Assembly: GCA_049519595.1 (NCBI GenBank)
Contig: JBEKQP010000015.1
Coordinates: 1 to 45,405, forward strand
Source: CAWBRT01 sp049519595
Lineage (GTDB): Bacteria > Acidobacteriota > Terriglobia > Terriglobales > Acidobacteriaceae
Direction: 5' to 3'
DNA: 45,405 bases
This document shows positions 25,427 through 33,136 of the stretch, one piece after another; the stretch's first letter is position 1, and every line of letters starts with the position of its first letter. Under the pieces are notes generated by a model. The model was given only the letters and a program-made list of their open reading frames with translations, ran no database searches and was not told where the DNA came from. A program made the translations under genes and the position numbers.

Positions 25427-25461
25427 CGCATGCATTCGCCACGTGGGCGCGAATGCATGCG
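25427..25461. other. Strong 12-bp hairpin before the PEP-synthase-like gene
   Basis: CGCATGCATTCG (25427-25438) and CGAATGCATGCG (25450-25461) pair perfectly around an 11-nt loop that itself contains the palindrome CCACGTGG. It lies midway in the 280-bp gap between the lipoprotein and the next gene. No T-tract, so an mRNA structure or protein-binding site is more likely than a terminator. Confidence 0.6.
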
Positions 25462-25613
25462 GGTGGCGGCCGAAAGCGACCCGAAAGGCAGTTGGATCGT
25501 TGCTGTGGCGCAATCTTGAAGATCCCTTGCCGGGCTCCGCCACGGCGGTCGCGGCGGGAACCCCGCGAGATGCCGGTGCTCGCCGGCGAAGCTGAACCAG
25601 GAGTAATGATTCG

Positions 25614-28187
25614 ATGCCGTGGCCGTGGTGGAAGAAGAAAAAGCCGGTGGAACCGGCGGGTTCCCTCCAGGAAAGGGTTCGAAGCCGTTACGTCAGTTTT
25701 CGCGAGCTGCTCTCCCTCAATAACGATTGCTTGGAGTTGCTGGCCAGCATTCAAGAGGACCTGCAATACGCTCCGCACACACGGGAGCTGCTGAGCGATC
25801 GCGTCAGCAGCGTCTTCGACAAGACCGCCGAAGTGGTTCGAACGCTGGAACGGCTGACCGGCTACCAGTATCAATCGCTTCTAGCGTCGGTGCAGGCGCA
25901 GCGTCAGGAAGTTGAGAGGTACATTGCAGCCGATGACTTGAGATCCACGAACTTTTCGGCCTCGCTGTCAGATATTAATGCAGCCTCCGGCGCCGAAGCG
26001 GGTGCCAAGGCCGCAGTGTTGGGCGAGATCAAGAACAAGTTGCGATTGCCCGTGCCTGACGGTTTTGTTCTAACGGCGCACGCGTACCGGCAATTTTGCG
26101 GAATACCGCTGTGGCAGCAGTTCCGCGATCGCACACGAAACCTGGACCTCAACGACCTGAATCTGCTGCGCAAAGTTTCTGCCGAACTGACTGACTTGGT
26201 GATGGCTACGCCGGTACCGCGAGCGATTGAAGTCGCTCTTACCGAGCGTGCGCTTGCTCTGCAAAGAGCAGGCATGGCAATTGCAGTCCGCTCCAGCGCC
26301 GTGGGAGAAGGCGGCGAAAGAACATTTGCTGGCCAGTTCACCAGTTATCTCAATGTTCCCGTCGATCAGGTCGTCGATGCTTACAAACGGGTGGTTGCCG
26401 GGCGTTTCAGTGAACGAGCGCTGTTCTACCGCTTGTCCGCCGGACTGCCGGAGGTGGAAAGCCCGATGGCGGTGCTTTGCCTCGGAGTGGTGCGGGCGCA
26501 AACGGCGGGCATTCTCTACACCAGAGATCCGAAGGATCGCAAGCTCGATGCCCTCTGGATCACCGCGACGCGAGGACTAGCGCTGGACATCGCCAGTGGC
26601 CGGGTTCCCGCCGACCTGTTTGTGATCGAGCGCAAGTGGCCCCATCGTCTGCTGGAGCAAAGTATCGTTGTCAAAGAAGAAGCGGTTGTGCTGGCGGAAA
26701 ACGGCGGGGTGCTTCGGCGTCCCACATCACCTGAAGAAGCCTCCGCCCCCAGCCTCAACCCGCGAGAGCTGGCGCTGCTGGCGGATTGGTCTCTCCGCAT
26801 CGAAAAGCACTTTGGCGTCCCGCAGGATATTGAATGGGCCCGGGATGAACGCGGGCAGGTCTGGATTGTGCAAGCACGGCCTCTGGCCCTGGTGGACTCG
26901 CCCCAGACGCGAAACAAGGCGCGCGTAAAAGCAGAGCCGCTTCTCGCCGGCGGCCGTACGGTTTATCCAGGACGGGTTTCCGGTCCTGCATTCCTGGTCA
27001 ACGACTTGAAGACCTTGAGCGATACGCCGCAGGGAGCAATCTTGTTTCTGCGCAAGTCATCGCCTGAAATGGTGACGGTTTTTCCCCGTGTTTCAGGAGT
27101 GGTGGCCGAGATGGGTAGTGTGGCGGGACACGCGGCCTCCTTGCTGCGGGAAGCTAAGATTCCTTCGGTATTCGAGTTGGGCGGTGCCTTCGAGCATGTT
27201 AAAGACGGCGATCCCATCAGTCTGGACGCAGTACAGCCGCGAATCTATTCCGGAATGTTGTGGTCGCCCAGGGTCATTGATGCGCAAATCCGCGAACGCT
27301 ACCAGGAATCCAGCGTCAAGGCTGACCCAATCAACCGGCGGTTGCTGGTGCTCCATCTACTGGATACCTCGTCTTCCGATTTTCGCCCGGCCGGCTGCAA
27401 GTCAGCGCATGACGTGCTGCGGTTTTGTCACGAGAAGGCAGTTGAAGCGATGTTCGCCGTGAATGACAACGCCTTGGAAGGCGATTTGACCTGCTCGAAG
27501 AAGCTGATGACGCCAGTGCCAGTGAACATTTATGTGCTCGACCTCGGAGGCGGTTTGGCGCTCGAAGACCCATCGGCCCCGGAGGTCCGGCCATCGGAGA
27601 TCGTCTCCTGGCCTTTTCAAGCGCTGTGGCGCGGGTTGACTCATCCGGGCGTTACCTGGCAGCGCGAGATGCCTGCCAGTCTCAGTGACCTGGCGTCGGT
27701 CATGGCAAATTCGCTCACCGCGACAACGGGAGCCATGCGGGCGTTGGGCGATCGCAGCTACCTCTTAGTGGCCGACGAGTATATCAACCTCAACACACGA
27801 TTGGCCTATCACTTTACGCTCGTCGATGCCTGCCTGTCGCAAATCACGAGCCACAACTACATCTCTTTCCGTTTTGCCGGAGGAGGCGCCACTCCGTACC
27901 GCCGCAATCTCAGGGCTTGCTTCATCGAGGCTTGCCTGGCGCATTATGGATTCCTGGTGGACCGTCGGAATGACCTGGTAAACGCATGGTTCAAGAAGGG
28001 GCCTGCGGATGAAACCGAAAGCCGACTGGATATTATTGGTCGTCTGATGGCTTGCGCCAGCCAGCTGGATATGTACATGACCAGCAATGCGGTGATGCTG
28101 CGTTACGTGCAGCAATTTCTGGATGGCAACTATGCCTTCAAGCTTACCGATGAGGCCGGCGTGAAACCGATGGCCGCTGAGCGCTAG
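25614..28187 (+). CDS. PEP-synthase-like phosphotransferase with unknown C-terminal domain
   Basis: An 857-residue protein in four parts. Residues 15-105 are helical, probably coiled coil. Residues 130-425 are a PPDK_N ATP-grasp domain (IAVRSSAVGEGG at 223-234, QDIEWARDERGQVWIVQARP at 404-423). Residues 445-548 are the swivelling phosphohistidine domain, with GSVAGHAASLLREAKIPSV and the phospho-acceptor His506. Residues 555-857 match nothing I know and replace the PEP/pyruvate TIM barrel of true PEP synthase. So ATP-driven phosphorylation of His is expected, but the acceptor is unknown; rifampicin phosphotransferase shows that this chassis can act on other substrates. AGGAG lies 10 nt before ATG 25614. 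It ends the sulfur cluster. Confidence 0.85.
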   Translation: MPWPWWKKKKPVEPAGSLQERVRSRYVSFRELLSLNNDCLELLASIQEDLQYAPHTRELLSDRVSSVFDKTAEVVRTLERLTGYQYQSLLASVQAQRQEVERYIAADDLRSTNFSASLSDINAASGAEAGAKAAVLGEIKNKLRLPVPDGFVLTAHAYRQFCGIPLWQQFRDRTRNLDLNDLNLLRKVSAELTDLVMATPVPRAIEVALTERALALQRAGMAIAVRSSAVGEGGERTFAGQFTSYLNVPVDQVVDAYKRVVAGRFSERALFYRLSAGLPEVESPMAVLCLGVVRAQTAGILYTRDPKDRKLDALWITATRGLALDIASGRVPADLFVIERKWPHRLLEQSIVVKEEAVVLAENGGVLRRPTSPEEASAPSLNPRELALLADWSLRIEKHFGVPQDIEWARDERGQVWIVQARPLALVDSPQTRNKARVKAEPLLAGGRTVYPGRVSGPAFLVNDLKTLSDTPQGAILFLRKSSPEMVTVFPRVSGVVAEMGSVAGHAASLLREAKIPSVFELGGAFEHVKDGDPISLDAVQPRIYSGMLWSPRVIDAQIRERYQESSVKADPINRRLLVLHLLDTSSSDFRPAGCKSAHDVLRFCHEKAVEAMFAVNDNALEGDLTCSKKLMTPVPVNIYVLDLGGGLALEDPSAPEVRPSEIVSWPFQALWRGLTHPGVTWQREMPASLSDLASVMANSLTATTGAMRALGDRSYLLVADEYINLNTRLAYHFTLVDACLSQITSHNYISFRFAGGGATPYRRNLRACFIEACLAHYGFLVDRRNDLVNAWFKKGPADETESRLDIIGRLMACASQLDMYMTSNAVMLRYVQQFLDGNYAFKLTDEAGVKPMAAER

Positions 28188-28479
28188 GGACGTTTGAGTT
28201 TGCAAGGTTTCTTCCGCACCGGAGCCGTGGCGAGGGAAAGCTGACCTGATTAGATCATCCATGCCAAGGCGCTGCGAAACGTTGGTCGCTAAATCTCTAT
28301 TGTTTGGTCCAGCAACACTGACATGTTCAAAGAGTGGCGCAATTCTGCCGTTTCGTGGTGATTGATTACCACACCCTTTCGGTGATAAATTCTCTGAAAT
28401 CAATAACGTTCTTCCGACTGGGGATCTCCTGTATCGCTGCGTCAGTGCAGATAAGCTTTTGGAAGGGGAATGCTAGGCA
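28188..28479. other. Gap with no recognised gene
   Basis: About 290 bp between the PEP-synthase-like gene and the small hypothetical. I see no supported gene, strong hairpin with T-tract or repeat here. Confidence 0.3.
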
Positions 28480-28848
28480 ATGAGCGGTAGCTATCGTAGT
28501 CCTCACGAATGCGAGGAGATTTTCGCTGCAATCGATCCCGAGAAGGTACGGGCGGCGGCGGCGCATCTGCGCTCCTGGTTGCCCGAAGCAGATCGTGAAC
28601 GCCTCCATAAGATCATTAGCGAGCACGGTCATTACGGGTGGATTTTTCACCTACACGATGAGGAAGTAGCGGCGGAGCCCAGCCATCGTTCGAAGGCGGT
28701 GATTGCAGCCAGAGGACATTTTCAATTCGCTACGGTGGTTCGTAATGAACTTCGCTGCTCTGGCTTTGGCGAACGGGAATTGGGAGTTCAAAACCTGGAC
28801 GATGTGTATTTGTTCATTGTCGAGGAAGCGATGAAAGAGCAACCCTGA
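28480..28848 (+). CDS. Hypothetical protein (122 aa)
   Basis: A soluble 122-residue protein with an acidic helical N-terminus and a conserved-looking C-terminal block (GHFQFATVVRNELRC, GFGERELGVQNLDDVYL). The upstream sequence GGAAGGGGAATGCTAGGCA gives only a weak SD. Base composition and codon use agree with the neighbours, so I take it as real. The C-terminal block, ending in NLDDVYLFIVEEAM, is reminiscent of small uncharacterised proteins in other bacteria, but no function can be given. Confidence 0.6.
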   Translation: MSGSYRSPHECEEIFAAIDPEKVRAAAAHLRSWLPEADRERLHKIISEHGHYGWIFHLHDEEVAAEPSHRSKAVIAARGHFQFATVVRNELRCSGFGERELGVQNLDDVYLFIVEEAMKEQP

Positions 28849-28946
28849 AATCAGAGAAGGCGCTCCCGAGGCGGCGGCAAAGAAATTGCAAAAGGCACGA
28901 GAAGAATCAGATCCTTCGCTGCCCCACCCCACCAATGGCCCGGCGG

Positions 28947-28994
28947 TCGCCGGTGACCCGGGATGCGCTCACGATGACACTCCCGGGCCGGCGA
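28947..28994 (-). terminator. Double-stem hairpin after the TRAP gene
   Basis: TCGCCGG (28947-28953) pairs with CCGGCGA (28988-28994) and CCCGGGA (28957-28963) with TCCCGGG (28981-28987), with a three-base bulge. It starts 3 nt beyond the minus-strand stop. There is no clear T-tract, so termination is only likely. Confidence 0.45.
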
Positions 28995-28997
28995 GCA

Positions 28998-29993
28998 TCA
29001 CTTGACGGCTTTTATTCTTTTGACCAAGTCTTTGATTTCCTGGGGCTGTTTATCGTAAATCGGCTTCATGGCGGCGACAAAGGCTTTCTTTTGCTTAGGG
29101 GTCGGCGTTGTAATAACGCAGCCAGCGGCGATTACTTTATCCTTTGATGTCTGCACCGTCTGAGCCCACAGCTTGAATTGCAGGGCCTGAGCATCTCTGG
29201 TTGCCTGCTTAATAATCTCGATTTCTTCAGGGGACAACTTGGAAGCCAGGGATTTCTTGCTGCCGATAATGATGTCCGGATTCCTGGTATGGTCGTCTTC
29301 GATGAAATACTTGGCGAGCTGATAGTGGTTCGTCTCGTCATAGGTCGGATAATTGTTTTCCGCTCCGTCAAGCCTCCCATCTTTCAGTGCCGCATAGGTG
29401 TCCCCGTGAGGCATTGGAACCGCTTTCGCCCCGAACGAGTTAACCATTGACGTCATCAGCTCGTTCTGTAAGGTGCGGATCCTCAGGCCCTTCAAGTCCG
29501 CAGGGAGTTTCACGAGGGTTTTGGTATAGAAGCTTCTGGTCCCGCCATCGAACCATCCGAACCCTATAAAATTGTTCTTCTCAGCGGAGGCGAGAACGTC
29601 ATTGCCTACCGGCCCATTGACCACTTTGAGCATGTGGTTCACGTCGCGAAACACATATGGCAGCAAAAACGCATTCAAGCTTGGGACGTACTTGGTTACA
29701 GGTCCGATATTGATTCTGGTTAAATCAATCTCTCCATCCTGTACCTTCTTAATTACAACCGCCTCGTCTCCGAGCTTCATGCTGTCATAGATCTCGATGA
29801 TGACTCTGCCATGAGTTCTCTCTTTGACCAGCTTTGCGATTTCAAAATCTCCGACCGTGGTTGGATAGCTGGCCTCATGAATCTCAGCAAACTTCAAGGT
29901 GACTGGCTGCTTTTGCCCAAAAGCAGCGCCAGTAAAACCAAATGAAATGACGGCAGCAACGAGCGAAATCAGAATCAGAGTCGATCGCTTCAT
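28998..29993 (-). CDS. TRAP transporter solute-binding protein, DctP type
   Basis: A 331-residue periplasmic binding protein. A Sec signal peptide (MKRSTLILISLVAAVISFGF..., cleavage near residue 26) is followed by VTLKFAEIHEASYPTTVG and the ligand-binding part PADLKGLRIRTLQNELM with the conserved Arg that holds the carboxylate of the substrate, then AVPMPHGDTYAALKDGRLDGAENN. The start at ATG 29993 has GGAGAG 8 nt upstream; the frame is open 16 codons further but without a better signal. TRAP systems need DctQ and DctM membrane subunits; none are in this window, so it is an orphan here. The substrate is probably a C4-dicarboxylate or other organic acid. Confidence 0.9.
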   Translation of the reverse strand: MKRSTLILISLVAAVISFGFTGAAFGQKQPVTLKFAEIHEASYPTTVGDFEIAKLVKERTHGRVIIEIYDSMKLGDEAVVIKKVQDGEIDLTRINIGPVTKYVPSLNAFLLPYVFRDVNHMLKVVNGPVGNDVLASAEKNNFIGFGWFDGGTRSFYTKTLVKLPADLKGLRIRTLQNELMTSMVNSFGAKAVPMPHGDTYAALKDGRLDGAENNYPTYDETNHYQLAKYFIEDDHTRNPDIIIGSKKSLASKLSPEEIEIIKQATRDAQALQFKLWAQTVQTSKDKVIAAGCVITTPTPKQKKAFVAAMKPIYDKQPQEIKDLVKRIKAVK

Positions 29994-30261
29994 CGCAATC
30001 CTCTCCCTGCTTAGGTTTTTGGGGATGCACAAACAAACCATACTAAGCCGCGCGGCAGGCTAATGCAAAAAGTATTTAATGCGGATTCATACTTCATTCG
30101 GGAAAACAGTGCCAGAAAAAGAACAGCACATTTTAGAAGCTAGCGTCTTTCGCGCTTACCGCCGGGCTGAGAGACGCCCTGTGACCACAGCGTCTTTCGC
30201 TGAACCGGTCAAAAGGACTTGTGCGGTCATGCCTGTTCGATGGCGAGAGTGAAATTACAAC

Positions 30262-30453
30262 CTAATTCAAAATCTCGATGACTTGATTAACTATGACCAT
30301 TGATGGATAGTCATTGACGAGCCGCTTAGCGGCATCAGCTCCGATCATCTTGGCTGCGATGGTGCGAGCTTTCCCGCGGCGACTTGCTGCCACATGAATC
30401 GTCGTCGACTCGACAGCGCCGAATACCATGATCGTCATCCCGATGTCTCGCAC
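30262..30453 (-). CDS. Possible small protein, duplicated in part at 31583-31714
   Basis: A 63-codon frame from GTG 30453 (AAGG about 7 nt upstream; ATG 30438 is an alternative). The core GKARTIAAKMIGADAAKRL recurs as RKARTSAAKMIGAEAAN in the copy at 31583-31714, where 34 of about 37 bases are identical over the best part. It has a basic middle and a hydrophobic end (SMVIVNQVIEILN). Function unknown; weak call. Confidence 0.3.
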   Translation of the reverse strand: MRDIGMTIMVFGAVESTTIHVAASRRGKARTIAAKMIGADAAKRLVNDYPSMVIVNQVIEILN

Positions 30454-30612
30454 ACGATTACCTTGACGGTCCCTACCAGTGAAGCAGTCAGTACCATCGC
30501 CAACACCATCAACTTTGTGGCCACGGCGAACTAAATCAGGAGGAGGCTACTCTTGAAAGTCATGGCCCGGGGGTAGCCTCGGGCCTAACACTTACCCCGA
30601 ACGAAGGCAGCC

Positions 30613-30801
30613 ATGCGACACTTATCCCTTGCTTTCTTCGCACTCTTATTTCTCTTTGCCATGACCTGCGCCAACCTGGCGCCAACCAACAGCGCGTGCA
30701 GCTTTAGTGTGATCTTTGCGCCGGCGAACTCCGGTGCGGCTTAGGCCGTGTTCAACGTGTAGGCCAGCGATAGCACACTGCCGCTGGCGGTCGAAGACGG
30801 G
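30613..30801 (+). pseudogene. Remnant of an exported choice-of-anchor/Ig-like domain protein
   Basis: ATG 30613 opens a signal peptide (MRHLSLAFFALLFLFAMTC) that runs into ACSFSVIFAPANSGAA, then TAG (30742-30744), AVFNV, a second TAG (30760-30762), and ASDSTLPLAVE in the same frame. CSFSVIFAP...SGAA.AVFNV.ASDS is the beta-strand pattern of choice-of-anchor D-type domains found in large acidobacterial surface proteins. The text continues to make sense across both stops, so it is a decayed gene piece. Confidence 0.5.
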
Positions 30802-31355
30802 CACGGGCAAATGAACCCACAACCTGGGTGAAGTGAGCCGTATGCGGCGATGGCTGACGGTGAACTCGCAGGCAACGTTGAGTCCGTCGGCGGTGCTGAG
30901 CGGCACGGGAGTCTTATCTCTTGGGGTCCCTTTCGTACTTTGACAGGGCTCGCCGGGCGAGGCTAGCTTAATCCGCGTGGGCTAGATGTGATGGCTCAAT
31001 AGGTATTGTTCCTCTCGACCAAAGCGACTAATGGGAGGCAGCATGCCCGTAACATTGCACGGCAAGCCGTGGATCGACGTTGCGGACCTAGTTCAGGCGT
31101 TCGCCGGGAGCCTCCACCGCAGCAGTTCCGTAGCGCATCTTTTGAGAAACTTCCCAGCTTGGAACTCGCACCCAACTTGGGTCAGAGAGAGTTGTTTCTG
31201 CGAGGTTTCGGCGCTCGCCACTGGTGACTGGGTGGTACAACGAAGTAGTTAGGCGTGGCTGTCGCGCGTCGTGGTGAAGAACCCGGCGCCGGGAAGTAAA
31301 GGGTTCGCCACTGACTGCCGATGCTGTGAACAAATCTCGTTGCTGTGAGGGTTAC

Positions 31356-31586
31356 ATGATAGCTACGACGCAGGCTGCTGTACTTCCCGGAGCCGACATC
31401 CCCTATTTCGATGACCAGCCAGTCGCCAGCGCCTCGGCGCCGCTGGACACCTCATCTAAGCCTGGATTTACCTGCCTGCTCGGAAGCCAGGAAGGACTCC
31501 GCTTCTTTAGGGGCACACTTCTGGCTGCTTTGCTCTCACTTCCAGTCTGGGTCTCTATGTTCCTGATCGTCCGGTCCTTGCGCTAA
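31356..31586 (+). CDS. Small single-TM protein, paralogue A
   Basis: 76 residues from ATG 31356 (GAGGG five nt upstream). The N-terminal two thirds are polar; the C-terminus QEGLRFFRGTLLAALLSLP plus WVSMFLIVRSLR forms one membrane helix with basic flanks. The last 32 residues align without gaps to the frame at 32082-32270; ten codons differ only by synonymous changes, which points to selection on the protein. Function unknown; perhaps a small membrane regulator. Confidence 0.5.
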   Translation: MIATTQAAVLPGADIPYFDDQPVASASAPLDTSSKPGFTCLLGSQEGLRFFRGTLLAALLSLPVWVSMFLIVRSLR

Positions 31587-31714
31587 GCCTGAAGGTTGGC
31601 GGCTTCAGCTCCGATCATCTTGGCTGCGCTGGTGCGAGCTTTTCTACGGACACCGCCGCCACGCTGCGCCAAGCGGCCGCAGGCGGTGAAAGCAGCACCG
31701 ATAATCGAGATGAT
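31583..31714 (-). pseudogene. Start-less copy of the 30262-30453 ORF
   Basis: An open frame ending at TAG (31585-31583) encodes RKARTSAAKMIGAEAAN, matching the ORF at 30262-30453. AGGAGG (31729-31724) lies 9 nt before a codon that is now ATC (31714-31712), and there is no ATG, GTG or TTG in the right place. It looks like a decayed duplicate with its SD still visible. Confidence 0.35.
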
Positions 31715-32081
31715 TGTTTGGAACCTCCTGCTTCTCGATTACAGAACGGTTCTTGTTCAGAGGTTCCCTAAATCACCGGCGCTCGCGACCGGGGTGTTCT
31801 CTTCAGCCAGCAGCAACCCGCCGCGGCACAGCCTCGGCCATTGAAACACCTGGTTGGCATTGACGCCATAAGCACGAGACCCCGAAGCCACCGAGGCGGC
31901 CCCCCAGGATTGGGCCCAGCTCTGCCTCTGATTATTGTTTTTTGCCCTGCTCTGGTACCCGGGTTGCTATTGCCGCATGCTCGGAATGTTGCGGATAATT
32001 GTTTAGGCGGACATCCCCTTAAAAAGTTGTGGCATCTCAAACTCAGGGCGTCGTGTTTCTTCTCCGCCCGAAGGCTCGATT

Positions 32082-32270
32082 ATGGCGCTGTCTGCTCGGA
32101 CCCGACTAACTGCTGCTGTGGTTCCGCCAGGTATCTCTCTTGTTCCCGAGCCTCCCCCATTGGCTCTACGGCAAGAGGGAATACGATTCTTTAGAGGTAT
32201 ACTTCTGGCCACAACGCTCTCGCTTCCCTTCTGGACCGCTGTGTTCCTGACCGCCCGCTTCTTGCGATAG
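32082..32270 (+). CDS. Small single-TM protein, paralogue B
   Basis: 62 residues from ATG 32082. The C-terminus RQEGIRFFRGILLATTLSLP plus FWTAVFLTARFLR aligns with paralogue A (31356-31586): identical at RFFRG, LSLP, W, FL and R, otherwise mostly hydrophobic exchanges. The N-terminus is Pro/Ala rich and differs. SD weak (GAAGG about 10 nt upstream). Confidence 0.45.
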   Translation: MALSARTRLTAAVVPPGISLVPEPPPLALRQEGIRFFRGILLATTLSLPFWTAVFLTARFLR

Positions 32271-32458
32271 CCTAAGCTTTTTCACTTATCCATGACTGAT
32301 TCCGCTGCGAAGGCGCCAGGCTTCTGATCGATGACGTGGCAGTAATTGACGCGCTAGTTAGTGCAGCCGGGCTGGTTTACTTTTTACTCCGCACTTGACA
32401 GCTGGGCGTGAATGAGAGTGAGAGGGGTTGAGGCATCAAACCGAATCAAGGAATTGCT

Positions 32459-33136
32459 CTAGAATCCTGGACCCGCTGGACCGGGAACCCTTATTTCATT
32501 AAGTCCGCGAATAAGCTGCTGCTCCTGTTCGCTAAAACCCGACTTGAACCTTCCCGACTCTAGCGCCTTGCTTCTTTGGTCCGGCGGGAGACTGCGCAGC
32601 TGACGCAACTGCTGTACCACGGCTTGCCGTCGATCAGGTCCGAGGCCTCGGAACTGCTGGAACAAGCCCTCCACCCGTTGCTGCTCATCGGGTGGCATGT
32701 GCTCAAGCAGTTCCATGCGGTTTAAAATCCGCTGCCTCTTGTCGGGCGGCGGAAGGTTGCCATAGCGGCGAAGCCAATCGCCACGGTGCGGCCCGGGGCC
32801 GCGCGGCTGGAACCCCTGCGGCCCGCTGAAACCGGGCGGAGCGTTTTGCGGTCCGGGACCTCTGCCCACCGATTGCGCGAGTTGCAGTCTTCGCTGCTCT
32901 ACCGGGCGCGACATCGGCGCTCCGACTTGCGGCCTCGCCGCAATATTCGCTCGTCCAAAACTCGGCGACGGCCCAGACCTATGCGCAGACGCAGCCATTG
33001 ACAGCGGCGCGGCAAGAATGCAGGACAACACCAACGACACGATGGGGCTAGACGTGATCACTTTCCCGGAATCCCTCAGCTTCAATCGCCTGGGCCTAAT
33101 TTGCAGTACCTCCGCTGTCGCTATTGTCCAAGACAT
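32459..33136 (-). CDS. Exported DUF3106-like Pro/Gln/Arg-rich protein
   Basis: 225 residues from ATG 33136 (GAGG six nt upstream), which would overlap the anti-sigma gene by 41 bp; GTG 33061 avoids the overlap and puts the signal peptide (ITSSPIVSLVLSCILAAPLSMAASA) at the true N-terminus, so the start is unsettled. The mature part is Gly/Pro rich (about 65-120), then a helical repeat region (about 125-210) with LPPPDKRQRILNRMELLEHMPPDEQQRVEG and LPPDQRSKALES-like units, the DUF3106 pattern. It is the third gene of a sigma/anti-sigma operon, so it is likely an envelope protein tied to that stress response. Confidence 0.7.
   Translation of the reverse strand: MSWTIATAEVLQIRPRRLKLRDSGKVITSSPIVSLVLSCILAAPLSMAASAHRSGPSPSFGRANIAARPQVGAPMSRPVEQRRLQLAQSVGRGPGPQNAPPGFSGPQGFQPRGPGPHRGDWLRRYGNLPPPDKRQRILNRMELLEHMPPDEQQRVEGLFQQFRGLGPDRRQAVVQQLRQLRSLPPDQRSKALESGRFKSGFSEQEQQLIRGLNEIRVPGPAGPGF

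Larger units (their letters stand above)
30042..32458. other. Low-coding, partly decayed 2.4-kb region
   Basis: No full-length conserved gene is seen. It holds a decayed exported-protein gene (30613-30801), two related small membrane ORFs (31356-31586, 32082-32270), two related minus-strand ORFs (30262-30453 and a start-less copy at 31583-31714), a 12-bp direct repeat AGCGTCTTTCGC (30142 and 30189), and a hairpin GAGGCTAC/GTAGCCTC near 30543-30580. A 69-codon frame at 31043-31252 has an SD (GGGAGG) but no other support. Confidence 0.5.

Noticed and set aside
30142..30200. AGCGTCTTTCGC direct repeat pair
   Set aside because: A 12-bp repeat 47 bp apart without further structure; too little to assign a role.
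30613..30801. TAG recoding (pyrrolysine or suppressor) in the exported-protein fragment
   Set aside because: TAG ends aprA and sat normally, and the surrounding 2.4 kb shows general decay.
31043..31252. 69-codon frame with SD (MPVTLHGKPWIDVAD...)
   Set aside because: It has an SD, but no paralogue, no domain and a Cys/Trp-rich tail; not strong enough to call.
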